In this document: in pieces, positions 15,949-26,740 of the stretch
How the letters are laid out: the number at the start of each line of letters is the position of its first letter
Position numbering within the stretch: the first letter of the stretch is position 1
Source of the DNA: Acetobacteraceae bacterium
GTDB lineage: Bacteria > Pseudomonadota > Alphaproteobacteria > Acetobacterales > Acetobacteraceae
DNA length: 38,971 nucleotides
Direction of reading: 5' to 3'
Assembly: GCA_003151425.1 (NCBI GenBank)
Contig: PLXO01000045.1
Location: 1-38,971, forward strand
Translations under genes and position numbers: made by a program
Notes under the pieces: model-generated
What the model saw: the letters and a program-made list of their open reading frames with translations, nothing else
What the model was told of the DNA's origin: nothing
Database searches by the model: none

Positions 15949-16992
15949 ATGTCCAGGATCATCACCCGCCGGCTGGCAACGGCCGGCCTCGGCGCGGTGG
16001 GCGCCGCCGTGTTGCTGCCGCGCGGCGCCGGCGCGGACGCCGCGGCGTTGGAGGCAGGCGCGCGCAAGGAAGCCACGCTCACCTGGTATATCGCCCAGGT
16101 CGATACCGACACCGCCGAGGTGATGGGGCGCGCCTTCACCAAGCAGTATCCCGGCATCAACGTCCAGGTGATCCGCACCACCGGGCAGGTCGCTTATCAG
16201 CGGCTGATGCAGGATCTGAAGAACGATTCGCCGCAGTGCGACGTGTTCTCCACCACCGACATCGCGCACATGCCGGCGCTGATGAAACGCAACGCGCTGG
16301 CGAACTTCACCCCGGACAACGCGGCGGCGCTGGGCGCGGCGTTCGAGGGGCTGGGGCAGGACGGCTACTGGTATCCCAACCATTCAACCTTGATGCTGAT
16401 CATCGCCAACACGCAGCGCGTGCAGCCGCAGGACCTGCCGAAGAACTGGCCCGATCTGCTGGACCCGAAATGGAAGGGCCGTGTCGCCTTCGGCCATCCC
16501 GCCTTCTCCGGCTATGTCGGCGTGTGGACGGTGGCGTTGAAGAAGCAATACGGCTGGCAGTGGTTCGACAAGCTGGCCAAGAACAACCCGCGCATCGGCC
16601 GTTCCGGGAATGATCCGATCACGCTGTTGAACGGCGGCGAATGTGATATCGGCCTGGGCCCGCTGGCGACAGCGCTGCTGTCGGCCTCGAAGGGCAACCC
16701 GATTGCGCCGATCTATCCCGCCGATGGGTCGGTGCTGTGCATCGGCCCATCCGGCGTGTTGGCCAACGCGCCGCACCCGAACGCCGCGCGCCTGTTCATG
16801 AACTGGCTGCTGTCGGCCGACTGCGCGAAGGTGCTGGCCGACAATTTCCAGACCCCGGTGCGCGACGACGTCCCACCCAACCCGGCGGCGAAGCCGGTGG
16901 CACAGGTCAAGCTGATGCGTGTGACCACCGAGGAGATCGACAAGGGCGTGCCCCAGGCGATCGAGGACTGGCGCGACACGTTCGGCAGCTAG
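15949..16992 (+). CDS. ABC transporter substrate-binding protein, paralog 3
   Basis: This 347-residue periplasmic binding protein is closest to the one at 12071. Both share ARKEATLTWYIAQVDT and TAEVMGRAFTKQYPGI. The N-terminus ITRRLATAGLGAVGAAVLLP is a twin-Arg export signal. GGGGGA lies 8 bases upstream of ATG 15949. It is followed by the permease (6-base gap) and ATPase, so this copy belongs to a complete importer. The ligand-contact segment YWYPNHSTLMLIIANTQRVQ differs from the other two copies. The substrate is unknown; ferric chelate, aminophosphonate and polyamine-like ligands are all known in this broad family. Confidence 0.9.
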   Translation: MSRIITRRLATAGLGAVGAAVLLPRGAGADAAALEAGARKEATLTWYIAQVDTDTAEVMGRAFTKQYPGINVQVIRTTGQVAYQRLMQDLKNDSPQCDVFSTTDIAHMPALMKRNALANFTPDNAAALGAAFEGLGQDGYWYPNHSTLMLIIANTQRVQPQDLPKNWPDLLDPKWKGRVAFGHPAFSGYVGVWTVALKKQYGWQWFDKLAKNNPRIGRSGNDPITLLNGGECDIGLGPLATALLSASKGNPIAPIYPADGSVLCIGPSGVLANAPHPNAARLFMNWLLSADCAKVLADNFQTPVRDDVPPNPAAKPVAQVKLMRVTTEEIDKGVPQAIEDWRDTFGS

Positions 16993-16998
16993 GCCTGC

Positions 16999-18710
16999 AT
17001 GCCGGTCGCCCGCATGCGGATCATCGCGCGTTCCCGTCGCTTCGATCCGAGCATGCTGCTGTGGATCGCGATCGCCGCGGTGCTGATCTTTCTGGTGGTC
17101 AATCCGTTGCTGCGCCTTGCGATCACCAGCCTGCAAGCCGCAGACACCGGCGAGTTCACGCTGCAGAACTACATCACCGCCTATGCCCGCCCGCGCTATC
17201 GCGAATCGCTGTGGAACTCGCTGGAGCTCGGCGTGCTGGTCACCGCGCTGTGCCTGCTGATCAGCCTGCCGCTGGCCTGGGCGGTGGCGCGCACCGACAT
17301 GCCGGGGAAGGGGGCGGTGCGGCTGCTGGTGCTCGGCGCGTTCGTCACGCCACCGTATCTTGGTGCGCTCGGCTGGATCCTGTTGGCCGGCCCCAACGCC
17401 GGTTGGCTCAACCGCGTGTGGAAAGCCGCCACCGGCGCGTCGGAGGGGCTGTTCGACATCTATACCTTCACCGGTCTCGGCGTCGTCATCGCATTATATT
17501 CCTTCCCGTACATCTTCATCTTCACCACCTCGGCGTTGGAAGTCGTGTCGTCGGAGATGGAGGACGCCGCCAACATCCTGGGCGCCGGCACGCTGCGCAC
17601 GATGCTGCGCATCACCCTGCCGATGGTGCTGCCGGCGATCCTCGGCGGCGCCATCGTAACGTTCCTGGAATCCATCGCGCTGTTCGGCTCCCCCGCGTTG
17701 ATCGCGATCCCGGCGCGCTTCAACGTCGTCACCACCCAGTTGCTGCAATTCTTCAGCCCGCCGATCCGCACTGAGGTCGCCTGCGCCTACGCCATCCCAC
17801 TGCTGTTGATCACGGTCGTGCTGTTCCTGTTGCAGCGGCGGCTGACCGGAAGGCGCGGCTTCGTGGCGATGACCGGCAAGGGCGGCGAACGGCGCATCAT
17901 CGCGCTGGGGGCCTGGCGCTGGATGCTGACCGGCTACGCGGTGTTCGTTCTGTCGCTGTCCGTGCTGCTGCCCTATGCCGCGATGGCGCAGGCGGCGTTG
18001 GCCAAAGCCTGGGGCCGTGGCTGGCATTTCGACAACCTCACGCTGAACAACTTCACCTTCCTGCTGTTCCGCCACGAGACCGCCGGCCAGTCGGTGATCA
18101 ACAGTTTTACCTATGCCGCCGCCGCCGCGGTCCTGGTGCTGACATTGTCGCTGTCGATCGCCTACATCGTTGCCCGCCGCCTGCTGCCAGGTGCCGGCGT
18201 GCTCGGCTTCCTCTGCATGGCGCCGTTCGTGGTGCCCGGCATCGTGCTGGCGGTCGCATTCTACGCCGCCTACGCCCCGCCGCCGTTCTCCCTATATGGC
18301 ACGCCATGGATCCTCATCCTGGCCTTCACCACCCGCTTCCTGCCGATCGGTTACGCGAACGCCCAGGCCGCCATCCGCTCGATCAATCCGGAGATGGAAG
18401 AAGCGGTGCGCGTGCTGGGCGGCAACCGTCTGCTGGCCATTCGCCGCGTGCTGGCACCGTTGATGCGCCGCGGTCTGATCGGCGCCTGGTTCCTGGTGTT
18501 CATTCCGGCGACGCGCGAGCTGTCCACCGCCCTGTTCCTGTATGGCCCGCACACCCGCACCATGTCGGTGATGCTGATGGACATGAGCGAGGAAGGCAAT
18601 TTCGAGCAGCTCTCCGCGCTAGGGTTCATGCTGCTGGTTTCCACCATCGTCATTGTCGGGCTCGGCTATCGTCTGGCAGGGCGCGATTTCATGGAGCGGC
18701 GTGATCGTTC

Positions 18711-18714
<4 letters not shown>
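16999..18714 (+). CDS. ABC transporter permease, two fused permease domains (FbpB type)
   Basis: This 571-residue inner-membrane protein has two tandem permease domains, about 12 transmembrane segments in all. Each domain has an EAA-like docking loop: EDAANILGAGTLRTMLRITL near residues 190-209 and EEAVRVLGGNRLLAIRRVLA near 467-486. This duplicated layout is typical of ferric-iron and 2-aminoethylphosphonate importers. The start is uncertain: ATG 16999 or in-frame ATG 17014, neither with a strong Shine-Dalgarno sequence. It lies 6 bases after paralog 3 and its stop overlaps the ATPase start (ATGA), so binding protein, permease and ATPase form one unit. It may also serve the orphan binding proteins at 12071 and 13121. 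Confidence 0.92.
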
Positions 18715-19787
<1,073 letters not shown>

Positions 19788-19967
19788 CGTACACCTCTCC
19801 CGCTCTGCGCGGGCTTGGGCCGCGAAGAGCGGACCAAGGCTTGCTCCCGGGCGTTTGACCCGGGGGTCGGTGAGCGGAGCAAGCTGGGTGAGGGGGGCGC
19901 CCGCAGCACGACCCTCACCCGCGTCGCAAGCGCTCGCGACCTCTCCCCAAGCGGGAGAGGTGTACGT
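19788..19967. repeat. Palindromic CTCTCCCG-type repeat with internal insertion
   Basis: The ends are inverted copies: GTACACCTCTCCCGC at 19789 and GCGGGAGAGGTGTAC near 19951-19965. The GGTGAGGG and CCCTCACCCGCGTCGC blocks match the element at 5065-5189. The middle contains an extra CTCCCGGGCGTTTGACCCGGGGGT palindromic piece related to the 2041-2071 block. It seems to be a chimera of the two repeat families seen here. It fills the gap between the convergent ATPase gene and the gene at 19991. Confidence 0.75.
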
Positions 19968-19990
19968 ACTCCCGACCCGTGGAATCTACT

Positions 19991-20863
19991 CTACCGCTCC
20001 ACCGTTCGTTTCTCGATTGCCAGCATCGCATCCAGTCCGATCGTCGCGTGTACCACCCGTTGCTCATCGCGCGTATCCGCACCTATCAACGGATCCGCCT
20101 CGCCCTGCGCCAGTGCCGCGTAGCACTGCCGCAGCGCGTGATGCATCGCCATGAACGGCGTGCTGGCATCAACGAATAACCGATATCCCAAATCTCCCCA
20201 CTCCCGCATCGTCAGCCCGCTCGACGTCAGCCGGCCGCCGCTCATCATGAACATCAGCGGCGGCGGCAGCCGTTCGGCGATAATGCGGATGTGGTCGGGC
20301 TTGCCGGGCAGCACCAGCAGCACGTCGGCGCCCGCCTTGTGCATCGCCTCGCCGCGCTGCAGCGCCTCGTCCAGCCCCTCACCGCGCGCGGCATTCGTGC
20401 GGGCAATGATCAGAAACTCGCGCGACCGCCGCGCTGCCAGGCATTCGCGCACCTTCGCCAGCATCAGTTCCAGCGGCACGATATGCTCGATGCCGATATG
20501 ATGATGCGCGCGTTTCGGCAACAACTGGTCTTCGACCTCGATCGCTGCGAACCCGGCCGCCTCGGCCATGTGGATCGTATGGTGCATGTGCATCGGGTCG
20601 CCCCAACCGCAGGCCCCATCGAGAATCAGCGGCAGCGTTGAGGCCGCGCGCACCTCGACGCCCGCCTGCACCATCTCCGTCAGCGATAGGTTGGCCTCGG
20701 TGCCGGTCTTGAGATAGCCCATCGAGCCGCCGCCCAGATACAGCGCGCGGAACCCCGCCTGCTCGGCGAGCTTGGCCATCAGCGGGTTGAGCACGAGCGG
20801 GGCAAAGATCGGCTCGTCGCCTTGCTGCATCATGGCACGCAGGCTGGGTTGCGCGGTCGCCAT
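19991..20863 (-). CDS. PEP mutase/isocitrate lyase superfamily protein, atypical active site
   Basis: This 290-residue TIM-barrel protein of the PEP mutase/2-methylisocitrate lyase superfamily starts at ATG 20863, with GGGAGG about 8 bases upstream. The family landmarks align: LILDGACGWG where PrpB has LLVDADxGFG, VEDQLLPKRAHHHIG where PrpB has IEDQxxxKRCGH, and FLIIARTNA for the xxIMARTDA strand. Two key residues are therefore changed. The second Asp of the DxD magnesium site is Ala, and the lyase Cys of KRCGH is missing. It is unlikely to be a simple 2-methylisocitrate lyase. A decarboxylase, hydrolase or other C-C/C-P chemistry is possible. It is divergent from an MmgE/PrpD gene. Confidence 0.85.
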   Translation of the reverse strand: MATAQPSLRAMMQQGDEPIFAPLVLNPLMAKLAEQAGFRALYLGGGSMGYLKTGTEANLSLTEMVQAGVEVRAASTLPLILDGACGWGDPMHMHHTIHMAEAAGFAAIEVEDQLLPKRAHHHIGIEHIVPLELMLAKVRECLAARRSREFLIIARTNAARGEGLDEALQRGEAMHKAGADVLLVLPGKPDHIRIIAERLPPPLMFMMSGGRLTSSGLTMREWGDLGYRLFVDASTPFMAMHHALRQCYAALAQGEADPLIGADTRDEQRVVHATIGLDAMLAIEKRTVER

Positions 20864-21150
20864 CTTTTTCCTCCCTCGGGTCATCCGCCGCAACGACGGT
20901 GACAGCGTCGCGCGCCAGCCTCAAGCCCCCGGCTAGCGCCAGGGTCGTTGCGCTTGGGCTTGACCCGGGCGAGGCGGACGCGCAATCGGCAGCGGCGCCG
21001 CCGGCGGAAACCTGCGGCAAGCGGGGTAACAGCGATGCGCCGATCGCCAAATGCGTCGAATGACGGCGGGTTTTGGACCTTGACCGTATCGTTCCTTCCG
21101 GCGCCCGATGTCGCTGATTGCATCGCGCGTGAAAGCAAGTGCGTGCGCAG

Positions 21151-21210
21151 CACTGGGATCTCGCACACTGGGGTCTCACGCATTGGGATCTCGCGCTTTG
21201 GGGTCGCGCC
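21151..21210. repeat. 15-bp tandem array, 4 units, directly before the PrpD-family start
   Basis: Units at 21151, 21166, 21181 and 21196 (CACTGGGATCTCGCA and variants) end exactly at the ATG at 21211. If translation began at the in-frame ATG 21139 the array would add HWDLA/HWGLT/HWDLA/LWGRA to the protein. No Shine-Dalgarno sequence supports either start. The rest of the 20864-21210 gap shows no recognised feature. Confidence 0.75.
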
Positions 21211-22569
21211 ATGAGCATCGCCGCGCGCTTTGCGGCGCATGCCATCGGTGCGCGCTTCGACGACCTGCCGCCAGCGGCCGTAGAGCGCGCCAAGGTGTTC
21301 ATCCTCGATAGTTTCGGCGTCGGCATCGCCGGATCTTCGGTGACCCATGGCGATGCGTTGTGCGGCATCGCCGCGCGCTGGGGCGACCGGGCCGAGGCGC
21401 GCGTTTGGGGCCGCGCCACGCGCCTGCCCGCTGCGGGCGCGGCGTTCGTCAACGCCTGGCAGATGCACAACCAGGAGTTCGATTGCCTGCACGAGGGCGC
21501 GGTGGTGCACGCCATGGCCAGCGTCCTGCCTGCCGCCCTGGCGGTCGCCGAAACGCGCGGACCCATATCGGGTCGCGACCTGATCGTTGCGGTCGCGGTC
21601 GGCTGCGACATCGCCGCCACGCTAGGTCTTGCCGCGAGCGCCGGCATGCGCTTTTTCCGCCCCGCCACCGCCGGCGGGTTCGGCGCGGTCGCCGCCGCCG
21701 GCCGCGTCCTGGGTCTCGATCAGGCGGCACTGGAGCGCGCCTTCGCCTTTCAACTCGCGCAGGCCAGCGGCACCATGCAGCCGCATCTGGAAGGCAGCGC
21801 GATCCTGCCCATGCAGGTGGCGTTGAACGCGCGCGCCGCGTTGACCGCCTGCGAACTGGCCACGCTCGATCTGGTGCCCTCGCGTCACGTCTTCGAAGGA
21901 CCATTCGGCTATTTGGCGCTGTTTGAATCGGCGTGGGAGATCGGGCCGCTGCTGGACGAGCTTGGCCGGCGCTGGCGCATCGCCGAGTTCAGTCACAAGC
22001 CGTATCCGGCCGGCCGCGCCACGCATGGCGGGATCGAAGGCGCGACCGTGTTACGCACCGAGGGCGGCTTCGAACCGACCGACATCGAGGACGTGTGCAT
22101 CAGCGCGCCGCCACTGATCGTCCGTCTGGTCGGCCGGCCCGACCTGCCGGCGCCGGAACCCAGCTACGCGCGGCTCTGCATGGCCTATGTCGTTGCCAAG
22201 GCGTTGCAGCACGGCGCGCTCGATTTCACGCATTTTCGCGGCGTGGCGCTGACCGATCCGGCGACCCATCTGCTCGCCGCGCGCGTGCGGACCGAGAGCG
22301 ACGGCAATCCCGACCCGAACGCGCTGGCGCCGCAAACCGTGTCGGTGCGCCTGACCGATGGCACGGCGCTGACCTGGCGCTGCGTGTCCATGCTGGCCAG
22401 CCCATCCCGCCCGCTCGACCGCGCGGCGCACCTGGACAAGTTCCGCCGCTGCTGGCAGTTCGCCGCCGAACCGCTGCCGCCGGACAATCGGGAGCGGCTG
22501 ATTGGGGTGGCGGATCGGCTGGAGACAGTGGGCGACGTGCGGGAACTGACGCGGCTGCTGGCGGCGTGA
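21211..22569 (+). CDS. MmgE/PrpD family protein
   Basis: This 452-residue protein belongs to the family of 2-methylcitrate dehydratase (PrpD), cis-aconitate decarboxylase and related enzymes. Family hallmarks are DSFGVGIAGSS at the N-terminus, the helical QMHNQEFDCLHEGAVVHAMA segment, and FSHKPYPAGRATHGGIEGA. The reaction is likely dehydration or decarboxylation of a tricarboxylate-like acid in the cytoplasm, but the substrate is open. ATG 21211 gives the family's usual N-terminus; an upstream ATG at 21139 would add a repeat-encoded 24-residue extension. It is divergently placed to the PEP-mutase-family gene and next to a Liv-type importer, so all may serve one carboxylate pathway. Confidence 0.88.
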   Translation: MSIAARFAAHAIGARFDDLPPAAVERAKVFILDSFGVGIAGSSVTHGDALCGIAARWGDRAEARVWGRATRLPAAGAAFVNAWQMHNQEFDCLHEGAVVHAMASVLPAALAVAETRGPISGRDLIVAVAVGCDIAATLGLAASAGMRFFRPATAGGFGAVAAAGRVLGLDQAALERAFAFQLAQASGTMQPHLEGSAILPMQVALNARAALTACELATLDLVPSRHVFEGPFGYLALFESAWEIGPLLDELGRRWRIAEFSHKPYPAGRATHGGIEGATVLRTEGGFEPTDIEDVCISAPPLIVRLVGRPDLPAPEPSYARLCMAYVVAKALQHGALDFTHFRGVALTDPATHLLAARVRTESDGNPDPNALAPQTVSVRLTDGTALTWRCVSMLASPSRPLDRAAHLDKFRRCWQFAAEPLPPDNRERLIGVADRLETVGDVRELTRLLAA

Positions 22570-22794
22570 CGCCGTGCGCTCCACGTTGATGGCGCGCGCT
22601 TGGGCCGGCGGGTGTGGGTCGGTAGGTGGAGCAAATGTAACCAGCCTCGTGCCAAGCGGGGTTGATTAACGCTAGTAGACTATAGTACGCGCCACACTGC
22701 CAAGGCCCGTGCAGGCTTCGTGGCCGGTTACCGACCCGTGCGTCGGTGCGGATCAACAACACGGCCGCGTGTACGGCCACCAGGGAGACGACGT

Positions 22795-24045
22795 ATGGGA
22801 ATCCCGTACAATGTGCGTATTGGCCGTCGCGGGCTGCTGCAGGCTGGCGCCACGCTGGGGGCGCTGCAGGTCGCGTCGCCCTACATCATCAAGGCGCGCG
22901 GCGAAGAGTCGATCAAGCTGGGCTGGATCGATCCGCTGACCGGTAGCTTGTCCGCGTTGGCCGTCACCGAGACCGAGGGCGCCAAATACACTGTCGCAGC
23001 CATCAACAAGAAGGGTGGCATCCTCGGCCGCCAGGTCGAGCTGCTGGTCGAGGATTCGGCCAATGACGTCGGCACCGGCGTGCAGAAGGCCCGCAAGCTG
23101 ATCGACCGCGACAAGGTCGATGTGATTTTTGGCGACGTCAATTCTGGCATTGCCTATGCGATCATGGGGGTCACCGCGGAGAAGAAGATCCTGCACATCG
23201 TGCCCGGCGGTCACACCGATCCGATCACCGGCAAGGATTGCAAGTGGAATACGTTCCGTGTCTGCAACACCACGGCGATGGACGCCGCGGCGATTACCAA
23301 GACACTGGTGCAGAAATTCGGCAAGCGGTTCTTCTTCATCACCCCCGACTACGCCTACGGCCACACCCTTCAGGACAATTTCGTCAAGAACCTGAAGGCG
23401 TTGGGGGGCGAGTACGCAGGTGATATGCTGCCGATCGCCAGCACCGAGTTCTCCGCGACCTTGATCAAGGCGAAGGCCTACAAGCCCAATGTGCTGCTGA
23501 ACAACATGGGCGGCCTGGCACAGATCGACTGCATGAAGCAGTTCGTGCAGTTCGGCATGGCCAAGGACATGGCGCTCGGCGGTGCCCTGTTTGAAATGGA
23601 GAGCGTCAAGTCGGTGCCGAAAGAGGCGCAGGCAGGCTGGTGGGACTTCGAATGGTGGTGGGACCAGCCCGGCGTGCCACACGTTGCCGAGTTCGTCGCG
23701 GACTTCCGCAAGGAGACCGGCAAGACCCCCACCGCACGCCATTGGTTCGGCTTCGTTGCGATCCACAGCCTCCGGCTGGCCGCGGAAAAGGCGAAGTCGA
23801 TGGAGGGCATCAAGCTGGTGCAGGCGCTCGAGGACATGGAGCTGCCACCCGAGATCGCGCTGCAGCCCGGCAAGGTCAGGTACCGCAAGGGCGATCACCA
23901 GCTGATGCCTAACATCTTCACGGGTCAGGTGCATCCGCCGGAAGGCAACCCCGACAACATTTTCACCATCGCATCGTTGGTGCCTGGCGAGGAGGCGGCG
24001 GGCAGCGTCGACGACACCGGCTGCAAGATGACCTACCCGGCCTAG
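22795..24045 (+). CDS. livK: Branched-chain amino acid/amide ABC transporter substrate-binding protein
   Basis: This 416-residue LivK-like periplasmic binding protein begins, after a twin-Arg export signal (RIGRRGLLQAGATLGALQVA), with IKLGWIDPLTGSLSALAVTE, the usual first strand and ligand loop. ATG 22795 is preceded by AGGGAG 7 bases upstream. It heads a complete LivKHMGF-type operon. The ligand pocket is not classical Leu/Ile/Val in any recognisable way, and this subfamily includes urea, short-chain amide and aromatic-acid binders. The upstream gap (22570-22794) contains an AT-rich island at 22658-22690 that may hold the promoter, but no well-spaced -35/-10 pair was found. Confidence 0.92.
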   Translation: MGIPYNVRIGRRGLLQAGATLGALQVASPYIIKARGEESIKLGWIDPLTGSLSALAVTETEGAKYTVAAINKKGGILGRQVELLVEDSANDVGTGVQKARKLIDRDKVDVIFGDVNSGIAYAIMGVTAEKKILHIVPGGHTDPITGKDCKWNTFRVCNTTAMDAAAITKTLVQKFGKRFFFITPDYAYGHTLQDNFVKNLKALGGEYAGDMLPIASTEFSATLIKAKAYKPNVLLNNMGGLAQIDCMKQFVQFGMAKDMALGGALFEMESVKSVPKEAQAGWWDFEWWWDQPGVPHVAEFVADFRKETGKTPTARHWFGFVAIHSLRLAAEKAKSMEGIKLVQALEDMELPPEIALQPGKVRYRKGDHQLMPNIFTGQVHPPEGNPDNIFTIASLVPGEEAAGSVDDTGCKMTYPA

Positions 24046-24141
24046 CCACGTCGTGACTGCCAGGTCCCGCTGCCGTGCGCCGATGGCGCCGGCAGCGGAC
24101 TTGTATCCAGCCTAACGAAACCATCAGCGAAGAGCTGGCCA

Positions 24142-25011
24142 ATGCTGCAACTTGTGCTGTTCAACATCACCAACGGACTGATCATCGGCGCCTTCTATGT
24201 GCTGATGGCGCTCGGGGTGGCAATGATCCTCAACTTGAGCAACGTGATCAACTTCGCGCATGGCAATTTCCTGGCGCTCGGCGGCTATTTCGCTTTCGTC
24301 CTGATCCCCTATACCGGCTTCTGGGTCGCTCTGCTGGTGTCGCCGCTGCTGGTCGGACTGCTCGGCTACATCATCGAGCAGACGATGGTCCGCCGCGTCT
24401 ACAGCCGCGATCCGGTCTACAGTCTGCTGCTCACCTTTGGCTTGTCCTTCATCATCCAGGATGTGTGCCGATATATTTGGGGACCCAACGGCCTGCCGCT
24501 GACCGTGCCGGACAGCCTGTCGCAGGGGCTCAGCGAAGACCTGTTCTTCATCACCGGCTACCGCATATTCATGATGACGATCGTTATCGTTTCGATCGTC
24601 GGGCTGTTCTCCTTCCTGCGCTACACCAGGCTCGGCATACGGATCCGCGCGGGCACGCTGGACCTCGATACGGTGGCGGCGCTTGGCATCAATGTCCGCC
24701 TGCTGCGGTCACTGAATTTCGCAGTCGGCATCTTTCTTGCCGGTCTCGCCGGGGTGCTGGCCAGCGGTCAGATCGGGCTCAATCCGAACATGGGCGATGA
24801 TCTGCTGCTGCCCGCGTTCATCGCCATTATCGTCGGCGGCGTCGGCAGCCTGACCGGCACGCTGCTCGGCGGGTTGTTGATCGGCGTCGCCTCGGCGCTG
24901 ACCACCGTGTTCTGGGCCAGCGCGCAGGAGGCGGTGATCTACGTCATCATGGCATTGGTGCTGCTCGTCCGCCCACGCGGATTGATGGGTGAGGAAGGGA
25001 TGTTCACGTGA
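24142..25011 (+). CDS. livH: Branched-chain amino acid-type ABC permease, LivH
   Basis: This 289-residue inner-membrane permease has about eight hydrophobic segments, starting LQLVLFNITNGLIIGAFYVL. The LivH hallmark NLSNVINFAHGNFLALGGYF follows at about residues 30-49. The C-terminal GGVGSLTGTLLGGLLIGVAS stretch is also family-typical. It lies 96 bases after the binding protein in the same direction, and its stop overlaps the GTG start of livM. The Shine-Dalgarno sequence is weak (GAAGAG). Confidence 0.95.
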   Translation: MLQLVLFNITNGLIIGAFYVLMALGVAMILNLSNVINFAHGNFLALGGYFAFVLIPYTGFWVALLVSPLLVGLLGYIIEQTMVRRVYSRDPVYSLLLTFGLSFIIQDVCRYIWGPNGLPLTVPDSLSQGLSEDLFFITGYRIFMMTIVIVSIVGLFSFLRYTRLGIRIRAGTLDLDTVAALGINVRLLRSLNFAVGIFLAGLAGVLASGQIGLNPNMGDDLLLPAFIAIIVGGVGSLTGTLLGGLLIGVASALTTVFWASAQEAVIYVIMALVLLVRPRGLMGEEGMFT

Positions 25012-25994
25012 GCGCCACGACGACAGCCAAGCTGGGGCACGCGCGCCCCAGGGTGCCGCAGTGGACGACGGCGGCGGTGATCTGGCTGGTGCTGCTGAGC
25101 GCGCCGCTGTGGCTGGATCTGGTCGGTGGCTACACCGCGCTCGCCGCGCATGTGGTGGTGATGGCGCTGGTGGCCATGGCGCTGAACTTCCTGCTGGGCT
25201 TCACCGGGGTGATGAGCTTCGGGCACGCGGCCTATTTCGGGCTGGGCGCTTACGGGGCCGGGCTGACGCTGCGCTATCTCTCCGACAGCACCTGGTTCGC
25301 CATGCTGAATGGCGTCCTGCTCGGCGGCGTCGCCGGCACGCTGCTCGGCCTTTTGATCTGCCGGCGCCGTGGTGTCTATTTCGCTATGGTGACAATCGCG
25401 TTCGGCCAGATCTTCTACTACATTGCCTATCGCTGGGACGACTTCACCGGCGGCTATGACGGGTTGCGCGGGTTTTCCCGCCAGCCGCTCCACTTCGGCC
25501 CGTGGACCATCGATATCCAGGGCAACGGCACGCTGTTCTACTACTTCGTGCTGTTCGTGTTCGGCATTTCCGTCGCGTTGATGACGTTCCTGTTGCGCTC
25601 GCCGTTCGGCCGCACGCTGATCGCCATCCGGGAGAACCAACGCCGTGCCCAGTTCCTCGGCATCTCGGTGAACAAGCATATCTGGCTGTCGTTCTCGATC
25701 TCCTGCTTCTTCGCTTCGACCGCCGGCGCGCTCTATGCGCTGCTCAACAACTTCGCCGATCCGACCTCGCTGCACTACAATCTGTCCGGCGTGATCGTGA
25801 TCATGGTGGTGATGGGCGGCATGCGCAGTTTCTGGGGACCGCTGGTCGGGGCGGCGATCTACGTCGTGCTGCAGGACTACATCTCCAGCATGACGGTCAA
25901 CTGGATGAGCTTCGTCGGCCTGCTGTTCGTTATGGTGGTGATGTTCTTCCCGAGCGGGATCCTCGGCATGCTGAAGCGGAGGGCGACAACGTGA
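25008..25994 (+). CDS. livM: Branched-chain amino acid-type ABC permease, LivM
   Basis: This 328-residue partner of LivH starts at GTG 25008, overlapping the livH TGA (GTGA), which implies translational coupling. Multiple membrane spans include the family segment LLGFTGVMSFGHAAYFGLGA. The loop LIAIRENQRRAQFLGISVN matches the LivM region that contacts the ATPases. The C-terminus ends in a conserved hydrophobic span with PSGILGML. Confidence 0.95.
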   Translation: MSATTTAKLGHARPRVPQWTTAAVIWLVLLSAPLWLDLVGGYTALAAHVVVMALVAMALNFLLGFTGVMSFGHAAYFGLGAYGAGLTLRYLSDSTWFAMLNGVLLGGVAGTLLGLLICRRRGVYFAMVTIAFGQIFYYIAYRWDDFTGGYDGLRGFSRQPLHFGPWTIDIQGNGTLFYYFVLFVFGISVALMTFLLRSPFGRTLIAIRENQRRAQFLGISVNKHIWLSFSISCFFASTAGALYALLNNFADPTSLHYNLSGVIVIMVVMGGMRSFWGPLVGAAIYVVLQDYISSMTVNWMSFVGLLFVMVVMFFPSGILGMLKRRATT

Positions 25995-26740
25995 GCATGC
26001 TGGAAGCCCGCCACACCACCAAGGCGTTCGGCAGCCTGATCGCGGTGAACGACATCTCCCTCAATGTCGCGCCTGGCGAGCTGCGCGCGATCATCGGCCC
26101 GAACGGCGCCGGCAAAACCACGTTCTTCAACTTGATTACCGGCTTCTTTCCGCCGACCTCGGGCGAGATCTTCCTCGACGGTCAGAACATTACGCACCTG
26201 ACCGCCACGCAGCGGGTGAAACTCGGGATGGCACGTACCTTTCAGATTACGGAGATATTTCCGGAGCTCACGGTGCACGAGAATGTGCGCATCGGCGTGG
26301 AATCTGCGGCCGGCTACAGCCTGCATATGTGGACCAGCCGCGCCGACGCGACGGTCGTGCGCGCCGGGATCGACGAGATCCTTACGCTGACCAACCTGAC
26401 AACGAAAGCCGATCGTCTGGTCGGCGAGCTGTCTCATGGCGACCAGCGGGCCGCCGAAATCGCCATGGCGTTGGCGCTGAAGCCGCGCGTGCTGCTGCTG
26501 GACGAGCCGACCGCGGGGATGGGTGAGCACGAGACCTACCAGGTCGCCGGGCTGATCCGCCGGCTGCACAAGAACAGCAGCTACACGATCGTGCTGATCG
26601 AGCATGACATGCGAGTGGTCTTCAACCTGGCCGACCGCATCACCGTGCTGACCGAGGGCAAGATGCTGGCCGACGGAACGCCGCAGGAGATCGCCGCCGA
26701 TCCGGCCGTGCAGGCCGCCTATCTGGGGACGGCCGCATGA
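25991..26740 (+). CDS. livG: Branched-chain amino acid-type ABC ATPase, LivG
   Basis: This 249-residue ATPase has Walker A GPNGAGKTT at residues 36-44, signature ELSHGDQRA and Walker B VLLLDEPTAGMG. The LSHGDQ form replacing LSGGQ is common in LivG proteins. The start is GTG 25991, overlapping the livM stop (GTGA); ATG 25997 is an alternative two codons inside. LivG and LivF form the ATPase heterodimer of this importer. Confidence 0.94.
   Translation: MSMLEARHTTKAFGSLIAVNDISLNVAPGELRAIIGPNGAGKTTFFNLITGFFPPTSGEIFLDGQNITHLTATQRVKLGMARTFQITEIFPELTVHENVRIGVESAAGYSLHMWTSRADATVVRAGIDEILTLTNLTTKADRLVGELSHGDQRAAEIAMALALKPRVLLLDEPTAGMGEHETYQVAGLIRRLHKNSSYTIVLIEHDMRVVFNLADRITVLTEGKMLADGTPQEIAADPAVQAAYLGTAA

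Noticed and set aside
22658..22690. Promoter from TTGATT and TATAGT upstream of livK
   Set aside because: Spacing is only 12 bases, so it is not a credible -35/-10 pair, although the AT-rich island may still be regulatory.
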